Of a DNA stretch of 64,000 nt, positions 51,681 to 61,133 are shown piece by piece; position 1 is the stretch's first letter, and every line of letters begins with the position of its first letter. A program made the position numbers and the translations under genes. The notes below the pieces were generated by a model, which was given only the letters and a program-made list of their open reading frames with translations, did not search any database and was not told the origin of the DNA. The stretch is from the IMG/VR virus record IMGVR_UViG_3300025276_004419, positions 1 through 64,000 of that record. The stretch is one strand, 5' to 3'. Source of the stretch: a virus.

Positions 51681-52274
51681 ATGTATTTTCCAAAATCCCA
51701 AATACAAACTGGATTTTTTAGTAATAATGATTTAGCTATATCTGAAACTAAATCTTTATATGTAGGTCCTTATTTTAAAACTTCTGACGGGAGGTCTTAC
51801 TCTGGTAAAGAACCTAATGATGGTCGTAATGTCCTTTTAACCCCGACATCCGAATTAAATACAACAGCAAATGTTAATCTACCTGGTAATGATGTATACC
51901 AAGATCCTAGATTTAATGCACCAAACTTAGCATACAGCATTTTAAGTGGTAAAACTAAAAACAACCCCCCCTATTCCCCAATATCATACTTCCCAATCCT
52001 AACTCAGGATGATAAGGAAAATGGTGAATTTACTAGGTATTTTGCTAAAAAGTCAAACCAAAATATTTACACTGAAACCTCTGCAACTAACTATTTATTA
52101 TCTGTAGATAGTGCTTTGTATTTAAACTTTGAATTACAATGGGTTATAAGTGGAGAAAAGGAAAATGTTAGACAAATAAACGCAAAACAAATTGGATTTG
52201 TAGAGAAAAATTTACAGATTGATGGTCTAGGAGGATTCTTAAGATTTAATTATCTACAATTCTATCAAGAGTGA
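51681..52274 (+). CDS. Hypothetical baseplate-unit protein
   Basis: This 197-residue protein starts 1 base after the hub gene. It is polar, with many Tyr, Asn and Pro (GFFSNNDLAISETKSLYVGP; PPYSPISYFPILTQDD) and a beta-type C-terminus. No motif is recognised. The tight spacing implies that it is expressed with the hub and is probably a baseplate part. It ends the structural block; replication genes follow. Confidence 0.65.
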   Translation: MYFPKSQIQTGFFSNNDLAISETKSLYVGPYFKTSDGRSYSGKEPNDGRNVLLTPTSELNTTANVNLPGNDVYQDPRFNAPNLAYSILSGKTKNNPPYSPISYFPILTQDDKENGEFTRYFAKKSNQNIYTETSATNYLLSVDSALYLNFELQWVISGEKENVRQINAKQIGFVEKNLQIDGLGGFLRFNYLQFYQE

Positions 52275-52293
52275 TAATGTAAAAAAAAGGTTG

Positions 52294-52301
52294 TATATTC
52301 A
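52294..52301 (+). promoter_or_regulatory. Possible early/middle promoter -7 element before polymerase-like gene
   Basis: TATATTCA resembles the Bacteroidota TAnnTTTG element and lies 5 bases before the ATG at 52307, after an A-rich tract. No matching TTG is seen about 20 bases upstream. Weak evidence. Confidence 0.25.
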
Positions 52302-52306
52302 CATCC

Positions 52307-53566
52307 ATGTTTTGGTTAATAGAAAATAATAAACAATTTGAGGTTTTAAAGAATAGTGGTTTTAAAGAAGCGTTTGTAGAAGTTATATCAAATAACCCAT
52401 ACCAACATCCCTCACAAAACTCTATTATTGGCTTTTATGTAAGACCTATCCAAGGTCATAAGGGGTATATTCTACCTACATCTCATCCCGAATGTGAAAA
52501 CATATTTGAAGATGAGATTTACTTATGGTTAAAGGGGTTAGAGACGATATATGTTAGAGACAAGAAAGAGTTTCTACATTACACGATATTAAAACAGCTC
52601 GTAGATATAACATTGGGATCTCCTCCGTATATACTTCCACAAACTACCGCTCATTCTACATTATATAGGAGATTTCCGGATCTATTAACGGTAAACCAAC
52701 TCGTGCCAATTACCAAGCATTATGAGGTTTGCGAGCAAGTATATGATGATTTGGAGCACCGTGTTAATACCGCGGTAAACCCGTTCTATAATGACCGGGC
52801 TGCGTTGGTGTTTAACGCTATAGAGCGTAATGGCATAAAAATTGATAAGAATGAATTTGAAAAACATTTCCACCCAGTTGAAGACGAATATGTCTACACT
52901 GCTTACAACTATAAAACGCTTACGACTAGACCTTCTAACAAGTTTGGCGGAGTTAATTACGCGGCACTTTCTCATAAGGACGGGTCCCGAAAAAGTTTTA
53001 TTCCACGTAATAACAGGTTTGTGGAGTTTGATATTGGTGCTTACCATCCCACTTTGGCTGCCATGCTTGTGGATTACGAATTTGGTGATAAAGACATTCA
53101 CAAGTCATTTGCCGAGATGTATAAAGTGGATTATGCGAAAGCAAAGGAATTAACATTTAAACAATTATACGGAGGGGTATTTGATAACTATAAAGATCTT
53201 CCGTTTTTTAAGGCTACAAGTGAGTATATACGTACGACCTGGGAAACCTTTCAAACAGAAGGCGTTATCACATGCCCTATCTCTCATTACGAATACAAAA
53301 ATGACGTTTTAGAGGATATGAATCCTCAAAAGTTATTCAACTATATCTTACAAAATATGGAGACAAGCTTGAATATCGAGATATTATTTCGTATATTCAC
53401 ATTATTGAAAGGTATGAATACCAAATTGGTTCTTTACACATATGATTCATTTTTACTCGATGTGGATGATAGTGAATTAGCTGTGCTAGAACAGATTAAA
53501 AAGGTTTTTTATAAATTAAAGTTACAAATAAAAGAAAAGAATGGAATCAACTACGATTTTGCCTAG
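52307..53566 (+). CDS. Minimal family-A DNA polymerase-like protein
   Basis: This 419-residue protein has the polymerase palm/fingers motifs of family A. Motif A is EFDIGAYHPTL (D242). Motif B is KELTFKQLYGG (K280, F284, Y288, G289), aligning with KxxxFxxxYG. QKLFNYILQN matches the NYxxQG region, and motif C is LYTYDSFLLD (D380) in place of VHDE. TRPSNKFGGVN near residue 208 matches the TGRLSS...NLQN region. The first 170 residues do not show a 3'-5' exonuclease. T4-like phages usually rely on a family-B polymerase, so this is unusual; that enzyme may lie outside the window. It overlaps the next gene by 26 bases. Confidence 0.7.
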   Translation: MFWLIENNKQFEVLKNSGFKEAFVEVISNNPYQHPSQNSIIGFYVRPIQGHKGYILPTSHPECENIFEDEIYLWLKGLETIYVRDKKEFLHYTILKQLVDITLGSPPYILPQTTAHSTLYRRFPDLLTVNQLVPITKHYEVCEQVYDDLEHRVNTAVNPFYNDRAALVFNAIERNGIKIDKNEFEKHFHPVEDEYVYTAYNYKTLTTRPSNKFGGVNYAALSHKDGSRKSFIPRNNRFVEFDIGAYHPTLAAMLVDYEFGDKDIHKSFAEMYKVDYAKAKELTFKQLYGGVFDNYKDLPFFKATSEYIRTTWETFQTEGVITCPISHYEYKNDVLEDMNPQKLFNYILQNMETSLNIEILFRIFTLLKGMNTKLVLYTYDSFLLDVDDSELAVLEQIKKVFYKLKLQIKEKNGINYDFA

Positions 53567-54005
53567 TTACGACTATATTTATGGGTTAGACACACCATCA
53601 TCCCAAAATAAAATAGATTTGAATAATAAGTTATTTTGCACCTTTACTAGCCTAGAAAACCTAGACCAATTAGTAGAAGATCTGCAATCACAGTACACAA
53701 TCATGTACAATAAAATGTTTGTACTACATATAAAAAGTAACGACGAGTATGTTGTTACATATAATGTTGACCAACATAATGTATCCTCAATTCCAGAGAA
53801 TACAATTTTAGTTCACCGTAAAAAAGATAGTAATACACTTTACACTATTAACGCCCTAAACGAATTAATAAAACGTTTAAATGGAGGTGTTGTAGATTCG
53901 CGTTTTAGAGTAGACTGGCAACACTATCGTAATACAATCCTTTTAACTCAACAGAATGAGCTTAAAGAACTAAAAACAAAAATCCACAAAATCATTGAAC
54001 TATAA
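53541..54005 (+). CDS. Hypothetical protein in replication block
   Basis: This 154-residue protein starts inside the end of the polymerase-like gene. It has alternating strands and helices (FVLHIKSNDEYVVTYNVDQH; TLYTINALNELIKRLNGG) and a Lys-rich C-terminal helix. No nucleic-acid motif was recognised. Coupling to the polymerase-like gene suggests a linked function, perhaps as a partner, but this rests on position only. Confidence 0.65.
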   Translation: MESTTILPSYDYIYGLDTPSSQNKIDLNNKLFCTFTSLENLDQLVEDLQSQYTIMYNKMFVLHIKSNDEYVVTYNVDQHNVSSIPENTILVHRKKDSNTLYTINALNELIKRLNGGVVDSRFRVDWQHYRNTILLTQQNELKELKTKIHKIIEL

Positions 54006-54006
54006 T

Positions 54007-54037
54007 TTGGAGTCCACCAAATAGTTTCGTATATTTA
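54007..54037 (+). promoter_or_regulatory. Bacteroidota-type promoter before gp32 gene
   Basis: TTG (54007-54009) and TATATTTA (54030-54037) are 20 bases apart and fit the Bacteroidota housekeeping pattern TTG - TAnnTTTG with the last base changed. The gp32 ATG follows 23 bases later. This implies transcription of the replication genes by host RNA polymerase. Confidence 0.5.
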
Positions 54038-54060
54038 ATCATTAATAAAAAGTTATAAAC

Positions 54061-54885
54061 ATGGATTTAGATGTAATCAAGCAGCGCCTGGAGGCTCTGC
54101 AAAAACCAACCTCCAACAATTCCAACAATGGTAAGTCATTGTTCTGGAAACCATCAGTAGGGAAACAAACGATTCGTATTGTTCCTTCTAAGTTTAATAA
54201 AGCAACACCATTCAGTGAATTGTATTTCCATTATGGTATTGGGAAACCAGTAATGATTTCTCCAATCAATTTTGAAGAAAAAGATCCACTAGTAGAGTTC
54301 GCTAAAAAACTCCGTCAAACCGACCAACCAGAGAACTGGAAATTGGCTAAAAAGCTCGAACCAAAAGTTCGTTATTTTGCCCCTGTTATTGTTCGTGGTA
54401 TGGAAGATGAGGGTGTTAAGATTTGGCAGTTCGGTAAAGAGCTATACTCATCATTTTTGTCAATGGCAATGGATGAAGAAGTAGGTGATTTTACTGATGT
54501 AGTTGCTGGTCGTGATATCAAGCTTACTACTGAAGGACCAGAAATGACAGGTACTAAGTACAATCGTACTATAGCTACTCCTTCAATGAAGCAAACATCA
54601 TTAGATGCTGATGCTTCAAAAGTAGAGTCTTGGTTAAGTAATCAAGTAGATCCACAAGGAGTATTTAAGCAAGTTCCTTACGATGAAATGAAAACAAACC
54701 TTGAGTCTTGGTTATCTCCAGAAGATGCTGCCCAAGAAGGTGATATCATTGATGATGAAAAGGATTCAACAACTCCTCAAACCAATTACTCGCTTAACAC
54801 TTCTACTGACAACGTAAAGAAAACTAAACTCGACAAGTTCGATAGTTTATTCGAAGACAGTAATAGTAATGATCTGCCCTTCTAA
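54061..54885 (+). CDS. 32: Single-stranded DNA-binding protein (T4 gp32-like)
   Basis: This 274-residue protein coats single-stranded DNA in replication and recombination. The N-terminal KQRLEALQKP and then SLFWKPSVGKQTIRIVPSKF and FSELYFHYGIGKPVMISPINF are typical of gp32 proteins of marine T4-like phages. The C-terminal 50 residues are acidic, ending in FDSLFEDSNSNDLPF; this tail normally recruits replication partners. T4 gp32 has 301 residues. The usual zinc-binding Cys/His cluster is not evident here. It is followed 2 bases later by uvsX, its recombination partner. Confidence 0.88.
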   Translation: MDLDVIKQRLEALQKPTSNNSNNGKSLFWKPSVGKQTIRIVPSKFNKATPFSELYFHYGIGKPVMISPINFEEKDPLVEFAKKLRQTDQPENWKLAKKLEPKVRYFAPVIVRGMEDEGVKIWQFGKELYSSFLSMAMDEEVGDFTDVVAGRDIKLTTEGPEMTGTKYNRTIATPSMKQTSLDADASKVESWLSNQVDPQGVFKQVPYDEMKTNLESWLSPEDAAQEGDIIDDEKDSTTPQTNYSLNTSTDNVKKTKLDKFDSLFEDSNSNDLPF

Positions 54886-54887
54886 GT

Positions 54888-55970
54888 ATGGCTAGAAAAG
54901 CAAGTAAATCTCTAACAGCAGCAGTGTCTGCCGAGATAAAATCTAAGTTTGATCTTAGTGGCTTTAAGGATAAGAAAGGTCTTAGTGGGAACGTTAAGTT
55001 TAAACCCCAACAGTGGGTCCCACTAAGTAACGCCTTCCAAGAAGTTACTTCAGTACCTGGAATACCTACAGGTCATATTGTTCTTTTAAGAGGACATAGT
55101 GATACAGGTAAAACTACAGCACTCATTGAGGCTGCTGTTAGTGCCCAAAAAACAGGTATTCTCCCAGTATTCATTATTACTGAAATGAAATGGAACTGGG
55201 AACACGCTATGCAAATGGGTTTAGACATTGAAGAAGTATTTGATAAAGAAACAGGTGAATTGACAGATTACCAAGGTAATTTTATTTACGCTGATCGTGA
55301 AACTATCCATACTATTGAAGATGTTGCCGCTTTTATTCTTGACTTACTAGATGAGCAGAAAAAAGGCAACCTACCATATGATTTAATGTTCCTTTGGGAT
55401 TCTATAGGTTCAGTTCCATGTGAGCTATCTATTAGATCTAATAAGAACAATAATGAGTGGAATGCCGGTGCTATGTCAACTCAATTTGGTAATAGTGTTA
55501 ATCAAAGGATTACATTATCACGTAAAGAAAGTTCTGTACATACAAACACATTAGTTTGTATAAATAAAGTTTGGACAGCAAAAGCAGAATCACCTATGGG
55601 TAAACCCAAGCTGATGAATAAAGGTGGGTTTGCTATGTGGTTTGATGCTACGTTTGTAGTTACATTTGGTAATATTGCTAATGCTGGAACATCTAAAATC
55701 AAAGCGATTAAAGATAAGAAGCAAGTTGAATTTGCTAAGCGTACTAATCTACAAATTGATAAAAACCACATTAATGGTCTTACCACTAGAGGTAAAATTA
55801 TTATGACACCCCATGGTTTTATTGAGGACACTGAAAAGGACCTTAAAAAGTATAAAGATGACCATACCGCAGAATGGAGTAAGATCCTGGGTGGTGGTGA
55901 TTTTGATATTATTGAGGAAGTTTACGAGGAACCCTTACCACAAGTTTTCACAGAACAAGAACCAAGTTAA
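54888..55970 (+). CDS. uvsX: RecA-like recombinase (T4 UvsX-like)
   Basis: This 360-residue strand-exchange protein has Walker A GHSDTGKTT near residues 68-76, Walker B DLMFLWDSIGS near residue 166, and a loop region with NAGAMSTQFGNSVNQRITL. PGIPTGHIVLLRG before the P-loop is typical of RecA/UvsX. The acidic C-terminus is also usual. T4 UvsX has 391 residues. It acts with gp32 in recombination-dependent replication. The gene is the second in an operon-like run gp32, uvsX, exonuclease, gp41. Confidence 0.9.
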   Translation: MARKASKSLTAAVSAEIKSKFDLSGFKDKKGLSGNVKFKPQQWVPLSNAFQEVTSVPGIPTGHIVLLRGHSDTGKTTALIEAAVSAQKTGILPVFIITEMKWNWEHAMQMGLDIEEVFDKETGELTDYQGNFIYADRETIHTIEDVAAFILDLLDEQKKGNLPYDLMFLWDSIGSVPCELSIRSNKNNNEWNAGAMSTQFGNSVNQRITLSRKESSVHTNTLVCINKVWTAKAESPMGKPKLMNKGGFAMWFDATFVVTFGNIANAGTSKIKAIKDKKQVEFAKRTNLQIDKNHINGLTTRGKIIMTPHGFIEDTEKDLKKYKDDHTAEWSKILGGGDFDIIEEVYEEPLPQVFTEQEPS

Positions 55971-55973
55971 ATT

Positions 55974-57023
55974 ATGGCAAATAAGGATTTATTAGAGCTC
56001 CTCAATAACATGGATAAGGAGCCGGAGACACCCTCCTCGCAACATGAAAGAGTTTTATTTATTGACGGTCTAAATCTATTTTTTAGAAACTTCGCAATGC
56101 TTAACATTGTAAATGAGCACGGCGTTCATGTAGGAGGGTTAGGAGGATTTGTTCGTTCATTGGGGACTCTAATAAATGCTATTCAGCCAACAGCAATGTA
56201 TGTTATCTTTGATGGAGAGAATTCATCAATGAATCGTAAAAATATCCTCTCAGAATATAAGGCAGGCCGTCATCAGTCTCGTATTACTAACTGGGAAATA
56301 TTTGAAGATGTAGGAGATGAACATGATGCTAAATTAGATCAAATAGTAAGGTTAATCGATTATTTGAAGTGTCTCCCTGTAAAAACCATAGCGCTCGACA
56401 AAGTAGAGGCCGACGATATAATCGCGCATTTAGCGACGACTATCACCAATACTCATGACAACTCTCGAGCGTTTATTGTATCAAGTGATAAAGATTTTAT
56501 TCAATTAACAAGTAATAAAATTTGTGTGTATCGTCCTATTGAAAAGGATTTTTACACACCTGAAACTGTAATAGAAAAATTTCAAGTATTACCTGAGAAT
56601 TTTATTTTATATAAAGTCCTAATGGGTGATGCTTCAGATAAAATCCCTGGTATAAAAGGTTTAGGGGAGAAAAAATTACGTAAATTATTCCCTGAATTAA
56701 ATGAACGTAAATTAACATTAGATGATATCTTTGAAATAGCAGCAGAAAAACACAAGGAACATCTTATCTATTCTCGTATAGTATTTGACGAGCAGAGCCT
56801 ACGTAAAAATTATAAAATCATGGATTTACATAATCCAATGGTAGATGATTTAGAAAAGGCCTACCTAGAGGAACAAATAGATGTTGATCCACCCGTGCTA
56901 AACCAAAAAGCTTTTCTTAGATTCTATCAAGAGGATGGGTTACGTCATCTAATTAAAAACCCTGAATTTTGGGTTAATAACCAGTTCCAAACATTAAATA
57001 GTTTTGTAAATGACTCTAAGTGA
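55974..57023 (+). CDS. rnh: 5'-3' exonuclease / RNase H of the FEN family (T4 Rnh-like)
   Basis: This 349-residue nuclease removes RNA primers and 5' flaps. The acidic metal-binding motifs are present: VLFIDGLNLFFR near residue 30, VIFDGENSSMNRK, VEADDIIAHL, IVSSDKDFIQL, and the helix-hairpin-helix-like GDASDKIPGIKGLGEKKL. The order matches T4 RNase H and T5/T7-type flap nucleases. It overlaps the helicase gene by 14 bases, so the two are coupled. Confidence 0.9.
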   Translation: MANKDLLELLNNMDKEPETPSSQHERVLFIDGLNLFFRNFAMLNIVNEHGVHVGGLGGFVRSLGTLINAIQPTAMYVIFDGENSSMNRKNILSEYKAGRHQSRITNWEIFEDVGDEHDAKLDQIVRLIDYLKCLPVKTIALDKVEADDIIAHLATTITNTHDNSRAFIVSSDKDFIQLTSNKICVYRPIEKDFYTPETVIEKFQVLPENFILYKVLMGDASDKIPGIKGLGEKKLRKLFPELNERKLTLDDIFEIAAEKHKEHLIYSRIVFDEQSLRKNYKIMDLHNPMVDDLEKAYLEEQIDVDPPVLNQKAFLRFYQEDGLRHLIKNPEFWVNNQFQTLNSFVNDSK

Positions 57024-58377
57024 TCTAAATAAGTATGGCCCAGCATTTCAAATTAAGGTTATTCATTCCTTACTCGATCGTAAAGAATTTTTAATTAACA
57101 TCCATGATATACTGGATTCATCGTATTTTGATAATCAAGCCCATAAGTGGATTATCGATAACATTTTAAAGTATTATAATGAATATCATACTACCCCTAC
57201 ACCAGAGGTATTAAAATCAGAATATGAAAAGGTTACTAATGATGTTTTAAAATTATCTATTAGAGAACAACTTAGAGATGCTTATAAAATAATATCTACA
57301 GATTCAGAATATATCCAAACTGAATTTTCAGCATTTTGTAAGAACCAACAACTGAAAAAAGCACTATTAGGTAGTGTTGATTTACTTAAAGCTGAAGATT
57401 ATGATTCAATTCGTGGTTTAATTGATAATGCTTTAAAAGCTGGGATGGATAAGCATATTGGACATGAATATCTTAAAGATTTTGAAACACGTTATCGTGA
57501 AGAACAAAGAATTACTATCCCAACCCCATGGAAAGAATTTAATGATATCCTTCAAGGTGGTTTAGGTAATGGTGATTTTGGTTTAATATTTGGTGGTCCA
57601 GGTGCTGGTAAATCTTGGTCATTAGTTGCTTTAGCGGGTAATGCTGTAAAAATGGGATTTAATGTAGTCTATTATACATTAGAGTTAGGTGAGGATTATG
57701 TAGGTAGAAGATTTGATGCTCATTTTACTAAAATCCCAGCTAATGAAATTATGATGCACAAAGATAAGGTTGAAGAAGTAATGACTAAGTTACCTGGCAA
57801 TCTTATTATCAAAGAATTCCCACCAAATAAGGCATCTATGTCGACTATTGAATCACACATCCAGAAATGTGAGGATTTAGGTACTAAAATAGATTTGGTA
57901 GTTATTGATTATGTTGACCTACTTCGTTCAAAGAAAACAAGTAAGGAGCGTAAGGAAGAAATTGATGATATTTATATAAGCACGAAAGCATTAGCCCGCG
58001 AACTTAATATCCCAATTTGGTCCGCTTCTCAAGTTAACAGACAAGGAGCACAAGACGAGATTATTGAAGGACATAAAGCAGCGGGCTCTTATGACAAAAT
58101 GATGATTACAGATTTTGCGGCTTCAATCAGCCGTCGTGCTAAAGACAAACAAACTGGAGTTGGTAAACTTCATATAATGAAGAATAGATACGGGATGGAT
58201 GGACTTACTTACAACGCTGCTATTAATATCGCTATTGGTGAATATAGAATCGTCAATGATGCAGAGTTTGAAGAGTTAGCTGGAACACCTGAATTTAATT
58301 CAAATGAAAATGCTAAAATACAAGACAACTTTAGTTTGTCAGAAAAAGATCGGTTGCGCAATTTATTACATTCTTAA
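57010..58377 (+). CDS. 41: Replicative DNA helicase (DnaB family, T4 gp41-like)
   Basis: This 455-residue hexameric helicase has an N-terminal helical domain (KVIHSLLDRKEFLINIHDIL) and a RecA-like core with Walker A GGPGAGKS near residues 195-202. TLELGEDYVGRRFDA follows, then Walker B DLVVIDYVDLL near residue 300, SASQVNRQG and KDKQTGVGKLHIMKNRYG. T4 gp41 has 475 residues. A primase is not visible in the window. The gene ends 20 bases before nrdB. Confidence 0.92.
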   Translation: MTLSDLNKYGPAFQIKVIHSLLDRKEFLINIHDILDSSYFDNQAHKWIIDNILKYYNEYHTTPTPEVLKSEYEKVTNDVLKLSIREQLRDAYKIISTDSEYIQTEFSAFCKNQQLKKALLGSVDLLKAEDYDSIRGLIDNALKAGMDKHIGHEYLKDFETRYREEQRITIPTPWKEFNDILQGGLGNGDFGLIFGGPGAGKSWSLVALAGNAVKMGFNVVYYTLELGEDYVGRRFDAHFTKIPANEIMMHKDKVEEVMTKLPGNLIIKEFPPNKASMSTIESHIQKCEDLGTKIDLVVIDYVDLLRSKKTSKERKEEIDDIYISTKALARELNIPIWSASQVNRQGAQDEIIEGHKAAGSYDKMMITDFAASISRRAKDKQTGVGKLHIMKNRYGMDGLTYNAAINIAIGEYRIVNDAEFEELAGTPEFNSNENAKIQDNFSLSEKDRLRNLLHS

Positions 58378-58397
58378 TTTAAAATTTAAAAACTACA

Positions 58398-59381
58398 ATG
58401 GCAAAAAAAGACCTTTTGCAGGAACGCATCGTTTACAAACCATTCGAATATCAAGAAGCAGCTGATTTTTGGTTAAAACAACAACAAGCCCACTGGCTCC
58501 ACACAGAAATCCCAATGATGAGCGATATCACGGATTGGAATTCAAATTTAAATGAAACAGAAAAAAACATTATTGGGTCTATCCTTAAAGGATTTGCCCA
58601 AACAGAAACAGTTGTAAATGATTATTGGACCCAATTAGTTACTAAATGGTTTAGAAAACCAGAAGTTATTATGATGGCTACAACATTTGGTGCGTTTGAA
58701 ACAATACACGCTGAAGCATATTCACTATTAAATGAAACACTTGGTCTTGAGAATTTCGATGAATTTATGGAAGATGAGGCTACGATGGCTAAAATTGAAA
58801 ACCTTACTACTCTTAGAGATAGTTTTACTGGTGAGAAAGATGTCCATGAAATTGCTAAATCACTCGCTATATTCTCAGCATTTACCGAGGGAGTTAATTT
58901 ATTCTCTTCCTTCGCCGTCCTCTTATCTTTTAAGATGCGAAACAAGCTTAAGGGAGTGGGTCAAATTGTTGAATGGTCTATTAGAGATGAATCCCTCCAT
59001 TCAGAAGCTGGATGTTGGTTATTCAGAACACTTATCGATGAAAATCCTAAAGTCAAAACACCAGAGCTTGAAGCAGCAATAAACGAAGCAGCATTACTTT
59101 CATTAAAACTCGAATTAGATTTTATTAGAAAGTGTTATGAGTTAGGTGATTTAGAAGGATGTTCTCAATATGATTTAGAAAACTTTATTAAAAATAGAGT
59201 TAATATAAAATTGGGTGACTTAGGTTACAAACCAATCATTGAAGGTATAGATATGACAGCTGTAGAAAGAATGAGTTGGTTTGGCGCTTTATCAGGTGGT
59301 AAACAACATACAGATTTCTTCGCAAATAGAGTAACAAATTATTCAAAAGGCCACATGGAGTGGGATGAAAGTATATTTTAA
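58398..59381 (+). CDS. nrdB: Ribonucleotide reductase class I, small subunit
   Basis: This 327-residue radical-generating subunit forms a di-iron/tyrosyl site. FETIHAEAYS gives E101, H104 and, four residues after the His, Y108 in the radical-tyrosine position. IVEWSIRDESLHSEAG supplies later Glu and His ligands. The C-terminal residues EWDESIF resemble the tail that docks on the large subunit. It makes deoxynucleotides for phage DNA together with NrdA, encoded 2 bases downstream. Order nrdB-nrdA is a compact two-gene unit following the helicase. Confidence 0.92.
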   Translation: MAKKDLLQERIVYKPFEYQEAADFWLKQQQAHWLHTEIPMMSDITDWNSNLNETEKNIIGSILKGFAQTETVVNDYWTQLVTKWFRKPEVIMMATTFGAFETIHAEAYSLLNETLGLENFDEFMEDEATMAKIENLTTLRDSFTGEKDVHEIAKSLAIFSAFTEGVNLFSSFAVLLSFKMRNKLKGVGQIVEWSIRDESLHSEAGCWLFRTLIDENPKVKTPELEAAINEAALLSLKLELDFIRKCYELGDLEGCSQYDLENFIKNRVNIKLGDLGYKPIIEGIDMTAVERMSWFGALSGGKQHTDFFANRVTNYSKGHMEWDESIF

Positions 59382-59383
59382 TT

Positions 59384-61099
59384 ATGGATAACAATAGTTT
59401 AGTAGCAGATTACTCCCTATGGGAAAGAGGTAAAGATTACCCTGAATTTTTTGATGATGTAGCTTTATCTACAATATCAAAGGGATATTTAATGCCTGGG
59501 GAAACTCCCCGCAAAGCGTATAAACGTGTCGCTAATGCTGTAGCTGATAGATTAAACAGACCAGATTTAGCAAATAAATTTTTTAAATACATTTGGAATG
59601 GATGGATTGGTCTTGCTAGCCCTGTTCTCAGTAATACTGGTACTGATAGGGGCTTGCCAATTAGCTGTTTTGGTATTGATACTCCGGATTCGGTCCGTGG
59701 TATTGGACTCACTAATGCAGAGCTTATGCGCCTTACTTCATACGGGGGAGGCGTGGGAATATCCCTTAGCAGAATTAGAGGAAGAGGAGAAAGTATAACT
59801 GGAAATGGTAAAAGTGAAGGTATTGTACCTTGGGCTAAAATTTATGATTCAACTATTATTGCTACTAATCAAGGTAGTGTAAGACGTGGAGCCTCATCAG
59901 TAAATTTAGATATTAATCATACTGATATTAAAGAATTTTTACAAATTCGTAGACCCAAAGGTGATCCTAATAGACAATGTTTGAATTTACATCAGGCTGT
60001 AATGGTAGATGACGCGTTTATGAAGCGCTTACAGGATCGAGACAGCGAGGCCATGTCACTATGGCTTGAAATACTTAAATCCCGCGTAGAAACCGGAGAA
60101 CCCTACATAATGTTTAAGGACAATGTTAACAAAGACAACCCTTTAGCTTATCGTATGAATAATCTAGATGTTTCTATGACTAACATTTGTACTGAAATTA
60201 CTTTACATACAGATGAGGAACATAGTTTTATTTGTTGTTTATCTTCTTTAAACTTAGCTAAGTATGATGAGTGGAAAAACACAGATGTAGTTGAAATTGC
60301 TACTTACTTCTTAGATGGTGTAATGGAGGAATTTATCCAAAAAACGAATGGTAAGGATTCAATGATTCGTACTCATCGTTCAGCTAAAAAAGGAAGAGCA
60401 TTAGGTTTAGGTGTAATGGGATGGCATACATTCCTACAGCAAAAAAACCTAGCATTTAACTCAATTGGTGCTACAGCCTGGACACACACCATTTTTAGTG
60501 ATATTCAAAGAAAAGCTGAAGCAGCTTCACGCCAAATGGCAATTGAATATGGAGAACCTACTTGGTGTAAGGGTACAGGTATGAGAAATACTCACTTGTT
60601 AGCAATTGCTCCAACTGTATCTAATTCTCGTATTAATAACTGTTCAGCAGGTATTGAACCACAACCAGCTAACATTTATGTGTTTAATGGTGCTAAAGGA
60701 ACATTTATTGTAAAAAATCCTGAATTAGAAAAACTACTAGTTGAAAAGAAACATAATACAACTCGTGTTTGGGATCAAATTATGGGTGACAATGGTTCTG
60801 TAATGGGTCTGTCTAATGACATATTAACAGAAGATGAAAAGGAAGTATTTATGACATTCCCAGAAATCAACCAATTAGCTTTAGTTCAACAAGCAGCTAC
60901 ACGCCAAAAATACATTGATCAAACTCAATCGTTAAACTTAGCATTTGATCCAACGGATTCTCCAAAATGGATTAATCAGGTTCATATGGAAGCATGGAAA
61001 TTAGGTATTAAAACATTGTATTATCTACGTACAGATTCCGTGATTAAAGGTGATTTAGGTTCTCGTACTACTGAGGATTGTTTATCTTGTGATGGGTAG
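59384..61099 (+). CDS. nrdA: Ribonucleotide reductase class I, large subunit
   Basis: This 571-residue catalytic subunit starts straight in the catalytic domain. Active-site cysteine segments are GLPISCFGID near residue 95, SMTNICTEI near residue 268 and FICCLSSLNLA. GVMGWHTFLQ, CSAGIEPQPAN and the radical-transfer pair in LYYLRTDS are present. The C-terminus ends DCLSCDG, with the C-x2-C that relays reducing power. The N-terminal ATP-cone regulatory domain is absent, which is common in phage enzymes and would remove dATP feedback inhibition (inference). Confidence 0.93.
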   Translation: MDNNSLVADYSLWERGKDYPEFFDDVALSTISKGYLMPGETPRKAYKRVANAVADRLNRPDLANKFFKYIWNGWIGLASPVLSNTGTDRGLPISCFGIDTPDSVRGIGLTNAELMRLTSYGGGVGISLSRIRGRGESITGNGKSEGIVPWAKIYDSTIIATNQGSVRRGASSVNLDINHTDIKEFLQIRRPKGDPNRQCLNLHQAVMVDDAFMKRLQDRDSEAMSLWLEILKSRVETGEPYIMFKDNVNKDNPLAYRMNNLDVSMTNICTEITLHTDEEHSFICCLSSLNLAKYDEWKNTDVVEIATYFLDGVMEEFIQKTNGKDSMIRTHRSAKKGRALGLGVMGWHTFLQQKNLAFNSIGATAWTHTIFSDIQRKAEAASRQMAIEYGEPTWCKGTGMRNTHLLAIAPTVSNSRINNCSAGIEPQPANIYVFNGAKGTFIVKNPELEKLLVEKKHNTTRVWDQIMGDNGSVMGLSNDILTEDEKEVFMTFPEINQLALVQQAATRQKYIDQTQSLNLAFDPTDSPKWINQVHMEAWKLGIKTLYYLRTDSVIKGDLGSRTTEDCLSCDG

Positions 61100-61100
61100 T

Positions 61101-61114
61101 AATATTTATTAACG
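61101..61114 (+). promoter_or_regulatory. Late-promoter-like motif after nrdA
   Basis: AATATTTATTAACG directly follows the nrdA stop and lies 19 bases before the ATG at 61134. It marks the return from the replication block to late-type units. Confidence 0.5.
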
Positions 61115-61133
61115 TAATTTTAAAAACTTAATT

